Part shown: one piece after another, positions 15,706 to 23,427 of the stretch
How the letters are laid out: each line of letters opens with the position of its first letter
Numbering within the stretch: the stretch's first letter is position 1
DNA from: Xylanibacter ruminicola
GTDB taxonomy: Bacteria > Bacteroidota > Bacteroidia > Bacteroidales > Bacteroidaceae
DNA length: 64,000 nt
Assembly (NCBI RefSeq): GCF_900142525.1
Contig: NZ_FRBD01000014.1
Coordinates: 1 to 64,000, forward strand
Reading direction: 5' to 3'
Program-made: the position numbers and the translations under genes
Notes under the pieces: model-generated
What the model was told of the DNA's origin: nothing
What the model saw: the letters and a program-made list of their open reading frames with translations, nothing else
Database searches by the model: none

Positions 15706-18525
15706 TTATTCCAGTTTCTCTTTCAGGTATTTACCTGTTAGACTCTGTTTGCATGCCGCTACCTCTTCAGGTGTTCCCGCTATGACTAGTTGGCCGCCCT
15801 TGTCGCCTCCGTCTGGACCTAGGTCTATCACGTGGTCGGCACATTTTATCACCTCCATATTATGCTCGATAATAAGGATGGTGTGTCCTCGTGATATCAG
15901 CGCATCAAAGGCTTTAAGCAACCTCTGTATATCGTGGAAGTGCAGACCTGTGGTAGGCTCGTCGAAGATGAAGAGTGTGGGCTCTTGTTTCTCCTGACCG
16001 ATGAAGTATGCCAATTTTACACGCTGGTTCTCACCACCAGAAAGCGATGAGGAGTTCTGGCCTAGTTTGATGTATCCCAAGCCAACGTCCTCAAGTGTCT
16101 TCAGACGTTTTACGATGGTTGTTTCGCCATGCTCTTTGAAGAATTCAACTGCCTCCGTGATGGTCATATTCAGGATGTCGTCAACATTCTTGCCGTGATA
16201 GTTTACATCCAGAATCTCTTTCTTGAATCTGTGACCATGACAAGCTTCACACTCCAAAACCAAGTCGGCCATAAACTGCATCTCAACAGTAATGACACCA
16301 GCACCTTTACACTCCTCGCATCGTCCGCCATCGGCATTAAATGAGAAGTATTGTGGAGTGAATCCCATCTGTTTAGAGAGTGGCTGTTCGGCATAGAGTT
16401 CGCGAATGGCATCGTAAGCCTTCACGTAGGTGGCAGGGTTAGAGCGAGTGCTCTTACCGATAGGATTCTGGTCGACAAACTCTATATGCTTGATGGCATC
16501 CATATCGCCTTCGAGTCCTAGGTATTCGCCTGGAGCATCGCAAGCCTCACCAATGCGGCGACGCATGGCGGGGTAGAGGATGCCCTTAATCAAACTTGAT
16601 TTTCCTGAGCCTGAAACACCTGTGACTACAGTCATCACATTCAGAGGTATCTTTACATCGATACCTTTCAGGTTGTTCATACGTGCACCTTTGATATCGA
16701 TGAATCTGTTCCAAGGTCTGCGTGACGTTGGTACAGGAATCTCTTCTTGATGGAGCAGATATTTTACGGTATAGCTCTTGGGCCACTTCTTCAGCGAAGC
16801 CTTGTTCACCTCCTTGGCATCGCCATCGAATACCACCTCACCACCAAGTCGTCCTGCATCAGGACCAATATCTATCAGATGGTCGGCTGCACGCATGATT
16901 TCTTCGTCGTGCTCAACCACCACCACTGTGTTTCCTAATGATTGGAGTTCCTTCAACACATGAATCAGTCTGTCTGTATCTCTTGAATGCAGACCAATGC
17001 TGGGCTCATCGAGGATATACAACGAACCAACCAATGAGCTACCTAATGAGGTACAGAGATTAATACGCTGACTCTCACCTCCTGAAAGTGTGTTAGAAAG
17101 ACGGTTTAGAGTCAGATAGCCAAGACCTACATCAAGCAGGAACTGGAGGCGGCTTTTGATTTCGGTAAGCAGTCTCTTGCCTATTTCTGCATCGTGCGCG
17201 TCAAGCTCTAGTTTTTCGAACCATTCTTTAACCTTAATAATAGGCATCTGAACAAGGTCTGTGATGCTTCTGCCACCTATCTTTACATAGTCGGCTTCTG
17301 GTTTCAAGCGAGTGCCATGACACTTGGGACAATTAGTCTTACCCCTGTAGCGAGCCAGCATCACACGATATTGAATCTTGTACTGGTTCTCACGCACCAT
17401 ATCGAAGAAGGCATCGATACAAGGTCTTTCCTTCTTTCCCTTGTCTGAGGGGAGTCCGTGCCACAACCAATCCTTATGTTTCTGACTCAGACTCATGTAG
17501 GGTTCGAAGATGGGGAAGTCGTCTTTGGCTGCATTACGGCAGAACCAATCCTTCCACTCCTTCATTCTTTCGCCGTGCCAGCAAACCACACATCCATCGT
17601 AAACGGATAGTGTAGTGTTAGGAATTACCAACTTCTCGTCGATGCCGATAATGCGTCCGAAACCCTGGCACTCTGGACAGGCTCCTGCTGGCGAGTTGAA
17701 TGAGAACATTTGGTCTGTTGGCTCCTCGAATGTCATACCATCGGCCTCGAACTTCATCGAGAAGTCGTAGAAGATGGTGGGGGGGAAGAGCAGGCGCAAT
17801 TCGCCATGCCCCTCGTAGAAAGCTGTCTCGGCTGAGTCTACAAGGCGAGCAATGACATCCTTGGTGTCATCGACTGAGAGGCGGTCGATGACTAGATAGA
17901 TGCTAGGAGAACTAGTATTACTAGCATTGCTAGTATCGCTAGATAGGCTAGCCAGATAATCATCAATTCTCTGGAAATCGTTATTTACGTAGATGCGGGC
18001 GTAGCCTTCGAGCTGGTAGGTTTTGAGCTGTTGCTCCATGGTGCGGCCCTCGTGCAGATGGATTGGGGCCATCACCACAAAACGGGTTCCTTTCGAGAAC
18101 TCGAGCATCTTCTGCACCACATCCTCTGTGGAGTGCTTCTTTACTTCGCATCCGCTGATAGGCGAATAGGTATGACCTATGCGGGCAAAAAGCAATCGGT
18201 GATACTCGTAAATCTCCGTGCTGGTGCCAACGGTGCTTCGTGGATTGCGTGATATCACCTTCTGCTCGATGGCAATGGCAGGCGGTATGCCGCGAATGAA
18301 ATCGCACTCGGGTTTGTTCATCCTACCAAGGAACTGGCGGGCGTAACTCGACAAACTCTCTACATAACGGCGTTGGCCTTCGGCATACAGAGTGTCGAAG
18401 GCCAAAGAAGATTTGCCGGAGCCACTGACTCCGGCAATTACTACGAATTGGTTACGGGGAATCTTGACATCAATGTTCTTTAGATTATTGACTCTTGCCC
18501 CTTTTATCTCTATTGAATCATTCAT
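15706..18525 (-). CDS. uvrA: UvrA, excinuclease ABC subunit A
   Basis: ATPase that scans DNA for lesions in nucleotide-excision repair. There are two ABC modules: Walker A GVSGSGKSSLAF near residue 33 and TGVSGSGKSSLIK near residue 638, with signatures LSGGESQRI and LSGGENQRV. Zinc-binding Cys sets are CPECQGFG, CPKCHGTRL and CEECKGAG...CEACHGHRF. Length is 939 aa. Residues about 192-208 (SSDTSNASNTSSPS) are encoded by six CTAGNNNNN repeats and lie just before the conserved YLVIDRLSVDD, so they are an insertion. The start lies three bases after the uxaB stop. Confidence 0.96.
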   Translation of the reverse strand: MNDSIEIKGARVNNLKNIDVKIPRNQFVVIAGVSGSGKSSLAFDTLYAEGQRRYVESLSSYARQFLGRMNKPECDFIRGIPPAIAIEQKVISRNPRSTVGTSTEIYEYHRLLFARIGHTYSPISGCEVKKHSTEDVVQKMLEFSKGTRFVVMAPIHLHEGRTMEQQLKTYQLEGYARIYVNNDFQRIDDYLASLSSDTSNASNTSSPSIYLVIDRLSVDDTKDVIARLVDSAETAFYEGHGELRLLFPPTIFYDFSMKFEADGMTFEEPTDQMFSFNSPAGACPECQGFGRIIGIDEKLVIPNTTLSVYDGCVVCWHGERMKEWKDWFCRNAAKDDFPIFEPYMSLSQKHKDWLWHGLPSDKGKKERPCIDAFFDMVRENQYKIQYRVMLARYRGKTNCPKCHGTRLKPEADYVKIGGRSITDLVQMPIIKVKEWFEKLELDAHDAEIGKRLLTEIKSRLQFLLDVGLGYLTLNRLSNTLSGGESQRINLCTSLGSSLVGSLYILDEPSIGLHSRDTDRLIHVLKELQSLGNTVVVVEHDEEIMRAADHLIDIGPDAGRLGGEVVFDGDAKEVNKASLKKWPKSYTVKYLLHQEEIPVPTSRRPWNRFIDIKGARMNNLKGIDVKIPLNVMTVVTGVSGSGKSSLIKGILYPAMRRRIGEACDAPGEYLGLEGDMDAIKHIEFVDQNPIGKSTRSNPATYVKAYDAIRELYAEQPLSKQMGFTPQYFSFNADGGRCEECKGAGVITVEMQFMADLVLECEACHGHRFKKEILDVNYHGKNVDDILNMTITEAVEFFKEHGETTIVKRLKTLEDVGLGYIKLGQNSSSLSGGENQRVKLAYFIGQEKQEPTLFIFDEPTTGLHFHDIQRLLKAFDALISRGHTILIIEHNMEVIKCADHVIDLGPDGGDKGGQLVIAGTPEEVAACKQSLTGKYLKEKLE
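17903..17951. repeat. CTAGNNNNN array (6 copies) inside uvrA
   Basis: CTAG at 17903, 17912, 17921, 17930, 17939 and 17948, an exact 9-base period, plus a further CTAG at 17892 just out of phase. It is in frame with uvrA and encodes Ser/Thr/Asn/Asp triplets. Confidence 0.9.
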
Positions 18526-18528
18526 TCA

Positions 18529-19968
18529 TTATAAAATACTCTTGACGGCCTCGAGCATGCCTACGCTCTTGATGAGGTCGAGATCCTGCTTCACCATAGC
18601 GTTCAGACCAGGAATCTTATTCAGGTCCTCCTGCCAGATGAACTCGGCTCCCAGTACGCCATCGGCCACCTTCTGTGTATCGCCAGTAGCCCAGAGCTCC
18701 TTCAGCAGATCCATTATCTTCTGGTCGTCGTTAGGTACAATCTCTACGCCATCCTCGCGCTTACCACCCTTATAATAGGTGATGATAGCAGCCAGACCGA
18801 ATACCAAGCCCTTAGGCAACTCGCCCTTGCGCTCCAGGTAGGTCTTTACTCCAGGAAGGTCGCGAGCCTGGAACTTGGGGAATGAGTTCAGCATGATGCT
18901 GGTTACCTGGTGGTCAACGTATGGGTTGTCGAAACGCTCCAGCACGTCGCCAGCAAACTTCTCCAGCTCGTCCATTGGCAGGTCGAGTGTCTGCATCAGC
19001 TCCTCAAACTGAACCTTGTGGATATACTTGCCGATAACCTCGTGGTTGCAGGCATCGCGAACGATGTTAACACCACTCAGGAATGCTACTGGACTCAGTA
19101 CGGTGTGAGGGCCATTCAGCAGGGTAACCTTACGCTTGTGGTATGGTTCCTCTGATGGTACGAAGAGTACGTGCAGACCAGCCTTGTCGGCAGGGAACTC
19201 CTGAGCCACCTCTTTTGGTGCCTCGATAACCCACAGGTGGAAGTTCTCAGCCTGTACTACCAGATTGTCGCGATAAGAAATCTTCTCCTGGATCTCAGCA
19301 ATCTCCTTGCGTGGGAATCCTGGAACGATACGGTCTACGAGGGTAGCATATACGCCACAAGCCTCTTCGAACCACTTCTTGAAGTCGTCGCCAAGGTTCC
19401 ACAGCTCGATATATTTGTAAATACAATCTTTCAAAACGTGACCGTTCAGGAAAATCAACTCACATGGGAAGATGATGAGTCCCTTGGTCTTGTCGCCATT
19501 AAAAGTCTGATAGCGACGATACAACAGCTGAACCAACTTGCCTGGGTAGCTGCTTGCAGGTGCATCCTCCAGTTTGCATGTAGGATCGAATGCGATACCA
19601 GCCTCAGTAGTGTTAGAGATAACGAAACGAATCTCTGGCTGATCAGCCAGTGCCATAAAGGCTGCATTCTGTGTATAAGGATTCAGCGCACGGCTGATAA
19701 CATCAATACGCTCGAGGGTGTTAACGGGCTTACCGTTTTCACGGCCCTGCAGGTTTACATGGTACAGACAATCCTGAGCATTCAACCAGTCTGCCATACC
19801 TTTCTCGATAGGCTGTACAACAACTACCGAACCATTGAAGTCTGTCTTCTGGTCCATGTTCCAGATAATCCAATCAACAAATGCGCGGAGGAAGTTTCCC
19901 TCGCCAAACTGAATCACCTTCTCAGGCATAACGCTCTTAGGAGCAAATTGTTTGTTTAGAGGTTTCAT
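18529..19968 (-). CDS. uxaB: Tagaturonate reductase (altronate oxidoreductase)
   Basis: NAD-dependent mannitol-dehydrogenase-family enzyme that reduces D-tagaturonate to D-altronate in galacturonate (pectin) breakdown. N-terminal nucleotide-binding segment VIQFGEGNFLRAFVDWII, then the family's FPCELIFLNGHVLKDCI, a C-terminal domain with KVTLLNGPHTVLSPVAFLSG (catalytic Lys/Asn/His region) and an all-helical end. Length (479 aa) is normal. Other uronate genes (uxaC, uxaA, kdgK) are not here. It has its own promoter and appears to lead the operon uxaB-uvrA-DUF5686-addA-addB. Confidence 0.93.
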   Translation of the reverse strand: MKPLNKQFAPKSVMPEKVIQFGEGNFLRAFVDWIIWNMDQKTDFNGSVVVVQPIEKGMADWLNAQDCLYHVNLQGRENGKPVNTLERIDVISRALNPYTQNAAFMALADQPEIRFVISNTTEAGIAFDPTCKLEDAPASSYPGKLVQLLYRRYQTFNGDKTKGLIIFPCELIFLNGHVLKDCIYKYIELWNLGDDFKKWFEEACGVYATLVDRIVPGFPRKEIAEIQEKISYRDNLVVQAENFHLWVIEAPKEVAQEFPADKAGLHVLFVPSEEPYHKRKVTLLNGPHTVLSPVAFLSGVNIVRDACNHEVIGKYIHKVQFEELMQTLDLPMDELEKFAGDVLERFDNPYVDHQVTSIMLNSFPKFQARDLPGVKTYLERKGELPKGLVFGLAAIITYYKGGKREDGVEIVPNDDQKIMDLLKELWATGDTQKVADGVLGAEFIWQEDLNKIPGLNAMVKQDLDLIKSVGMLEAVKSIL

Positions 19969-20015
19969 TTTTAATATTGTTTTAATTGTTACTATTGATT
20001 TCTAAATTGCGATTG

Positions 20016-20047
20016 CAAAGATAGACCATTTTTGCGAAACATCCAAA
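20016..20047 (-). promoter_or_regulatory. Promoter of uxaB and the downstream operon
   Basis: Minus strand TTTG (20047-20044), 20 bases, then TATCTTTG (20023-20016), about 47 bases before the uxaB ATG. Confidence 0.68.
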
Positions 20048-20090
20048 TTTATAGAAACTAAAAACGTAAAAAACCACGGAAACCTTTACG

Positions 20091-20684
20091 CTATATTTTG
20101 TTGATATCCACGTACCCATGCATCACGGCATAGATGGTCAGGGCCGATACACTTTTCATGCCCAATTTGTCCATGATGTTCTTGCGATGGGTAATCACTG
20201 TAGCCAGACCGATATTGAGTTTATCGGCTATTTCCTTATTAATATATCCTTGAACAATGAGCGACATCACCTCGATTTCTCTATCGGAGAGAATTTTCCT
20301 GTTCAGAATCTCTGGCATGGGGGGCAGATTTTCTCCTTTACCATGAGCATGCTGTACAAGTATGAGTAGTGATCGGACTAACTCTTTTTCTGGAACGTTT
20401 ACACAGAGACTCTTAAAATCTGCAAGCTGCGACATCGTGTCGAGCGAAAGCGTTAGGACTATTGTCTTACGTTTGTGCTCTGTGAAGAATGGCATGTCTT
20501 CCAGTACAACAGCCATTGCAGTGAAATAGTGATAATAACTATTCGGATCGTTGGCTTGTAGCTCCGATAACGATCCGAAAGTGTCGACCGTCAAAATAGG
20601 CATGACGTTCTGAAGGATAGCCTTCAACCCCAATGCCGAGAGGGTATTGGGGTCGATAATGGCTATCTTGGGTCTCATGTTCAT
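20091..20684 (-). CDS. LuxR-type response regulator-like protein with degenerate receiver
   Basis: Cytoplasmic regulator of 197 aa. Residues about 130-197 are a LuxR helix-turn-helix (LSDREIEVMSLIVQGYINKE, then IADKLNIGLATVITHRKNIM). The N-terminal 110 residues look like a receiver (KIAIIDPNTLSALGLKAIL), but the strand that should carry the phosphorylated Asp reads AMAVVLEDMPFF, so phosphorylation is doubtful. The ATG overlaps the oadB stop by four bases. It is therefore the last gene of the decarboxylase operon and may sense the state of that pathway; this role is inferred. Confidence 0.82.
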   Translation of the reverse strand: MNMRPKIAIIDPNTLSALGLKAILQNVMPILTVDTFGSLSELQANDPNSYYHYFTAMAVVLEDMPFFTEHKRKTIVLTLSLDTMSQLADFKSLCVNVPEKELVRSLLILVQHAHGKGENLPPMPEILNRKILSDREIEVMSLIVQGYINKEIADKLNIGLATVITHRKNIMDKLGMKSVSALTIYAVMHGYVDINKI

Positions 20685-21838
20685 GATAGGAATCCTAATA
20701 ATGCTCCTGCAGCTACAGCCGATCCGATGACACCAGCCACGTTAGGACCCATAGCGTGCATCAGCAGGAAGTTATGGCGGTCGTATTCCAGACCTAAATT
20801 ATTTGATATACGTGCTGCCATAGGTACAGCGCTCACTCCGGCATTACCGATGAGTGGGTTCAGTTTCTTACCTTCAGGCAGGAAGAGGTTCATCAGCTTA
20901 ACAAAGCAAACACCCGATGCAGTGGCAATCATAAATGCCATAGCGCCAAGGGCGAAAATCTTGATGGTGTTGAATGTCAGGAACTCGCTGGCCTGGGTAG
21001 AACAACCTACGGTGAGACCAAGCAGCATCACAACGATGTCATTCAGGGCGGCACCAGCGGTCTTGGCCAAGCGGGTGGTCTTACCGCTCTCCTTCAGCAG
21101 GTTACCAAAGAACAGCATACCCAGTAGGGGCAGACCAGATGGTACGATGAAGGTAGTAAGCAGCAAGCCGATGATGGGGAACAGAATGCGCTCAGTCTGC
21201 GATACCTCGCGACCTGGCTTCATCTTGATAACACGTTCCTTCTTGGTGGTGAGCAGTCGCATGATGAATGGCTGGATAACAGGTACCAGCGCCATATACG
21301 AGTAGGCACATACGGCGATAGCTCCCATCAGGTTTGGAGATAGCTTTGAGCTCAGGAAGATAGCTGTAGGACCATCGGCACCACCGATGATGGCGATACC
21401 AGCAGCCTGCGAGGGCTCAAAGCCCATAGCCAGAGCCACCATATAAGCTCCAAAGATACCAAACTGAGCCGAAGCTCCAATCAGCATCAGCTTGGGGTTA
21501 GCCAGCAGAGCAGTAAAGTCTGTCATAGCACCAATGCCCAGGAAGATGAGCGGTGGATACCAACCCTGGCGCACACCTTGATAGAAGATGTTAAGCACCG
21601 AGTTGTCTTCGTAAAGACCAATCTCTAATCCTGCATCAGCACGGAAGGGGATATTACCTAGAATGATGCCCAGTCCGATGGGGACGAGCAACAATGGTTC
21701 GAAGTCTTTCTTGATGGCGAGCCAGATAAAGAAGGCTCCCACCGCAATCATGATCAGATTTCCTACCGTAGCATTGGCAAAGGCCGTATAGGTAAGGAAC
21801 TCCTGAAAGTTCTGTATGATAAACTGTCCTAAATCCAT
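20681..21838 (-). CDS. oadB: OadB/MmdB, beta subunit of sodium-pumping decarboxylase
   Basis: Integral membrane subunit (385 aa) that decarboxylates carboxybiotin and pumps Na+. Family signs: NIPFRADAG, the sodium-site segment GGADGPTAIFLSSKL, and the C-terminal NPLIGNAGVSAVPMAAR with HAMGPNVAGVIGSAV. The ATG at 21838 was preferred to a TTG at 21847. With mutAB next door the likely complex is methylmalonyl-CoA decarboxylase (MmdB), but oxaloacetate cannot be excluded because the carboxyltransferase subunit that fixes the substrate is absent from this window. Confidence 0.93.
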   Translation of the reverse strand: MDLGQFIIQNFQEFLTYTAFANATVGNLIMIAVGAFFIWLAIKKDFEPLLLVPIGLGIILGNIPFRADAGLEIGLYEDNSVLNIFYQGVRQGWYPPLIFLGIGAMTDFTALLANPKLMLIGASAQFGIFGAYMVALAMGFEPSQAAGIAIIGGADGPTAIFLSSKLSPNLMGAIAVCAYSYMALVPVIQPFIMRLLTTKKERVIKMKPGREVSQTERILFPIIGLLLTTFIVPSGLPLLGMLFFGNLLKESGKTTRLAKTAGAALNDIVVMLLGLTVGCSTQASEFLTFNTIKIFALGAMAFMIATASGVCFVKLMNLFLPEGKKLNPLIGNAGVSAVPMAARISNNLGLEYDRHNFLLMHAMGPNVAGVIGSAVAAGALLGFLS

Positions 21839-21843
21839 AATTG

Positions 21844-21871
21844 TCAATTATCAATTTTCAATTATCAATTA
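21844..21871. repeat. TCAATTA array, 4 copies, 7-base period
   Basis: TCAATTA, TCAATTT, TCAATTA and TCAATTA in tandem fill the gap between the biotin-carrier gene and oadB. The last copy contains the biotin-carrier stop codon. Confidence 0.85.
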
Positions 21872-22321
21872 ACCTATGGTCATGAGGACAGTGCCTTCCA
21901 TCACGCTTTCGCCAGGCTTAACGGTGATAGAGGTAACGGTGCCTGCGTATTCCGACTCGATGTTGTTCTGCATCTTCATAGCCTCGAGCACCAGAACCAC
22001 GTCGCCTTGCTTAACAGTGTCACCAACATTCACCTTCAGGTCGATGATGGTTCCAGGCAGAGGAGCCTTAATGGGCGAACCTGTTCCAGCAGCCATTGGC
22101 TTATTAGCAGCAGGTGCTGCAGCTGGAGCAACTGTGGGACGAGCCACAGTCTTTGGAGCCTCTACGTGAACCTTCTTCAGTGTACTTGTGGGGTTGATGG
22201 GCTGTTTCAACTCAACATCGAAACGCACACCATTAACGACAACTTTTGCTACGTTGCCTTCCACTTCTTCTATCTCTACGTCGTAATCTACGCCTTGTAC
22301 TTTATATTGATACTTATTCAT
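21869..22321 (-). CDS. Biotin carboxyl carrier protein of the decarboxylase
   Basis: Soluble carrier of 150 aa that shuttles carboxybiotin between the carboxyltransferase and OadB. The C-terminal 75 residues are a biotinyl domain with EAMKMQNNIESE, the biotinylated Lys being about residue 116. A Pro/Ala-rich flexible linker (about residues 60-85, AAPAAAPAANKPMAAG-type) precedes it. The N-terminal YQYKVQGVDYDVEIEEVEG matches the short domain of Bacteroidales decarboxylase carriers. It lies between oadG and oadB on the same strand. Confidence 0.93.
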   Translation of the reverse strand: MNKYQYKVQGVDYDVEIEEVEGNVAKVVVNGVRFDVELKQPINPTSTLKKVHVEAPKTVARPTVAPAAAPAANKPMAAGTGSPIKAPLPGTIIDLKVNVGDTVKQGDVVLVLEAMKMQNNIESEYAGTVTSITVKPGESVMEGTVLMTIG

Positions 22322-22338
22322 AGTCTATAATATTGAAA

Positions 22339-23364
22339 TTAACGAATCTCTGGTGTTGTTGGTATCCTTGGTGCATTGTGCGAGGTTGGGATGACGGGCT
22401 TGGAGAAGTGCGTCATCTGGTTCGATTCATCTGCCCAGCCTGTATCTTTCGATTTGATGGTGATGATACCAGATTCTACATCGTGCACATCGTCTTGGTA
22501 CTGCTTGAGTGCCATAGAGATAACAGCTATGTAAACCTCCTTGTCGATACCTTTAGTCTTCAGACCGTCTTGCAGGATGTTTCCTGTTGCGTGAGCCAAG
22601 TCGTGAGTCACCTCAACAGTCTTGGTGATAGGCTTGATAGGCTGGGTGTTAACCACCTTCTTAGCCGTCTCAATGTTGCGCATAATGAGTCCGAATACCC
22701 AGAAGAAAATGAATAGTACTGCCAGACAGAAGAATACGATACCCATGGCCAGCAGAGTGATGCCGAATCCGTGTGGATCCTCACGCTTCAGCTTGGCATC
22801 CTTGGTCTCATCGGTCTTGATGAAGTTCTCGATACCAGGCGTAACGTTTTCTGCTGATTTTACAACCCATTTGTTGGTGGCCTGACGTGCATAACTCTGG
22901 TCGGCTGCCAATGCAGGGATGGTTACTGAGTCGATTAATTCAGTGGCGTTACCATTGAAGAATCCCAGCCAAAGTGGCTCCGACATGGGGACGTTGAGAG
23001 ACAGATGCAACTTACTCTGTGCAGGGTTAGAGTTGCAAAAGAAGATCAGGTGCTGGCGCCCGCCTATCTGTGTACGAGGGTCACCGCTGGGGATAACGCT
23101 CATACGCTTGATACGTTCAGGCACGCTCATCTTTGGATCGAGAACGGACTTGTCTGTAGTAAAATACATACCACGCACGTTATAAGTTGTGAACGAGGTG
23201 TTCTCTAACTCAATCCATGCGTGGTTCTGTCCGTAATCATCCTGAATGCTGGCGGTGTTGTTGGTCAGCACCTCGTTAATGCGAATGTTTTTGGCTCCTT
23301 GTGCCATCATCGCCGAGGTGCTAACCAGCAGCAGTCCGCTGAGCAGGATTTTGGTTCTTTTCAT
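22339..23364 (-). CDS. OadG-like gamma subunit with N-terminal lamin-tail domain
   Basis: Membrane anchor of the sodium-pumping decarboxylase, 341 aa. A signal peptide (ILLSGLLLVSTSAMMAQG) is followed by a periplasmic lamin-tail-like domain (IRINEVLTNNTASIQDDYGQ, then HAWIELENTS). A single membrane helix (ITLLAMGIVFFCLAVLFIFF, about residues 205-225) follows, and a cytoplasmic tail with TGNILQDGLKTKGIDKEVYI. Classical OadG is under 100 aa, so the lamin-tail half is a Bacteroidetes addition that may fix or orient the pump at the periplasmic face. It is separated from the transporter gene by a 9-mer repeat. Confidence 0.85.
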   Translation of the reverse strand: MKRTKILLSGLLLVSTSAMMAQGAKNIRINEVLTNNTASIQDDYGQNHAWIELENTSFTTYNVRGMYFTTDKSVLDPKMSVPERIKRMSVIPSGDPRTQIGGRQHLIFFCNSNPAQSKLHLSLNVPMSEPLWLGFFNGNATELIDSVTIPALAADQSYARQATNKWVVKSAENVTPGIENFIKTDETKDAKLKREDPHGFGITLLAMGIVFFCLAVLFIFFWVFGLIMRNIETAKKVVNTQPIKPITKTVEVTHDLAHATGNILQDGLKTKGIDKEVYIAVISMALKQYQDDVHDVESGIITIKSKDTGWADESNQMTHFSKPVIPTSHNAPRIPTTPEIR

Positions 23365-23387
23365 TTGTTGGTGTATTATTATAAATT

Positions 23388-23427
23388 CTAGTATTTCTAG
23401 TTCTGCTAGTTCTGCTAGTATCTCTAG
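23388..23427. repeat. CTAGNNNNN array (5 copies), intergenic
   Basis: CTAG at 23388, 23397, 23406, 23415 and 23424, an exact 9-base period, between oadG and the upstream transporter gene. Spacers are TATTT, TTCTG, TTCTG and TATCT. It is the only non-coding array of this type in the window and abuts the transporter stop codon. Confidence 0.9.
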
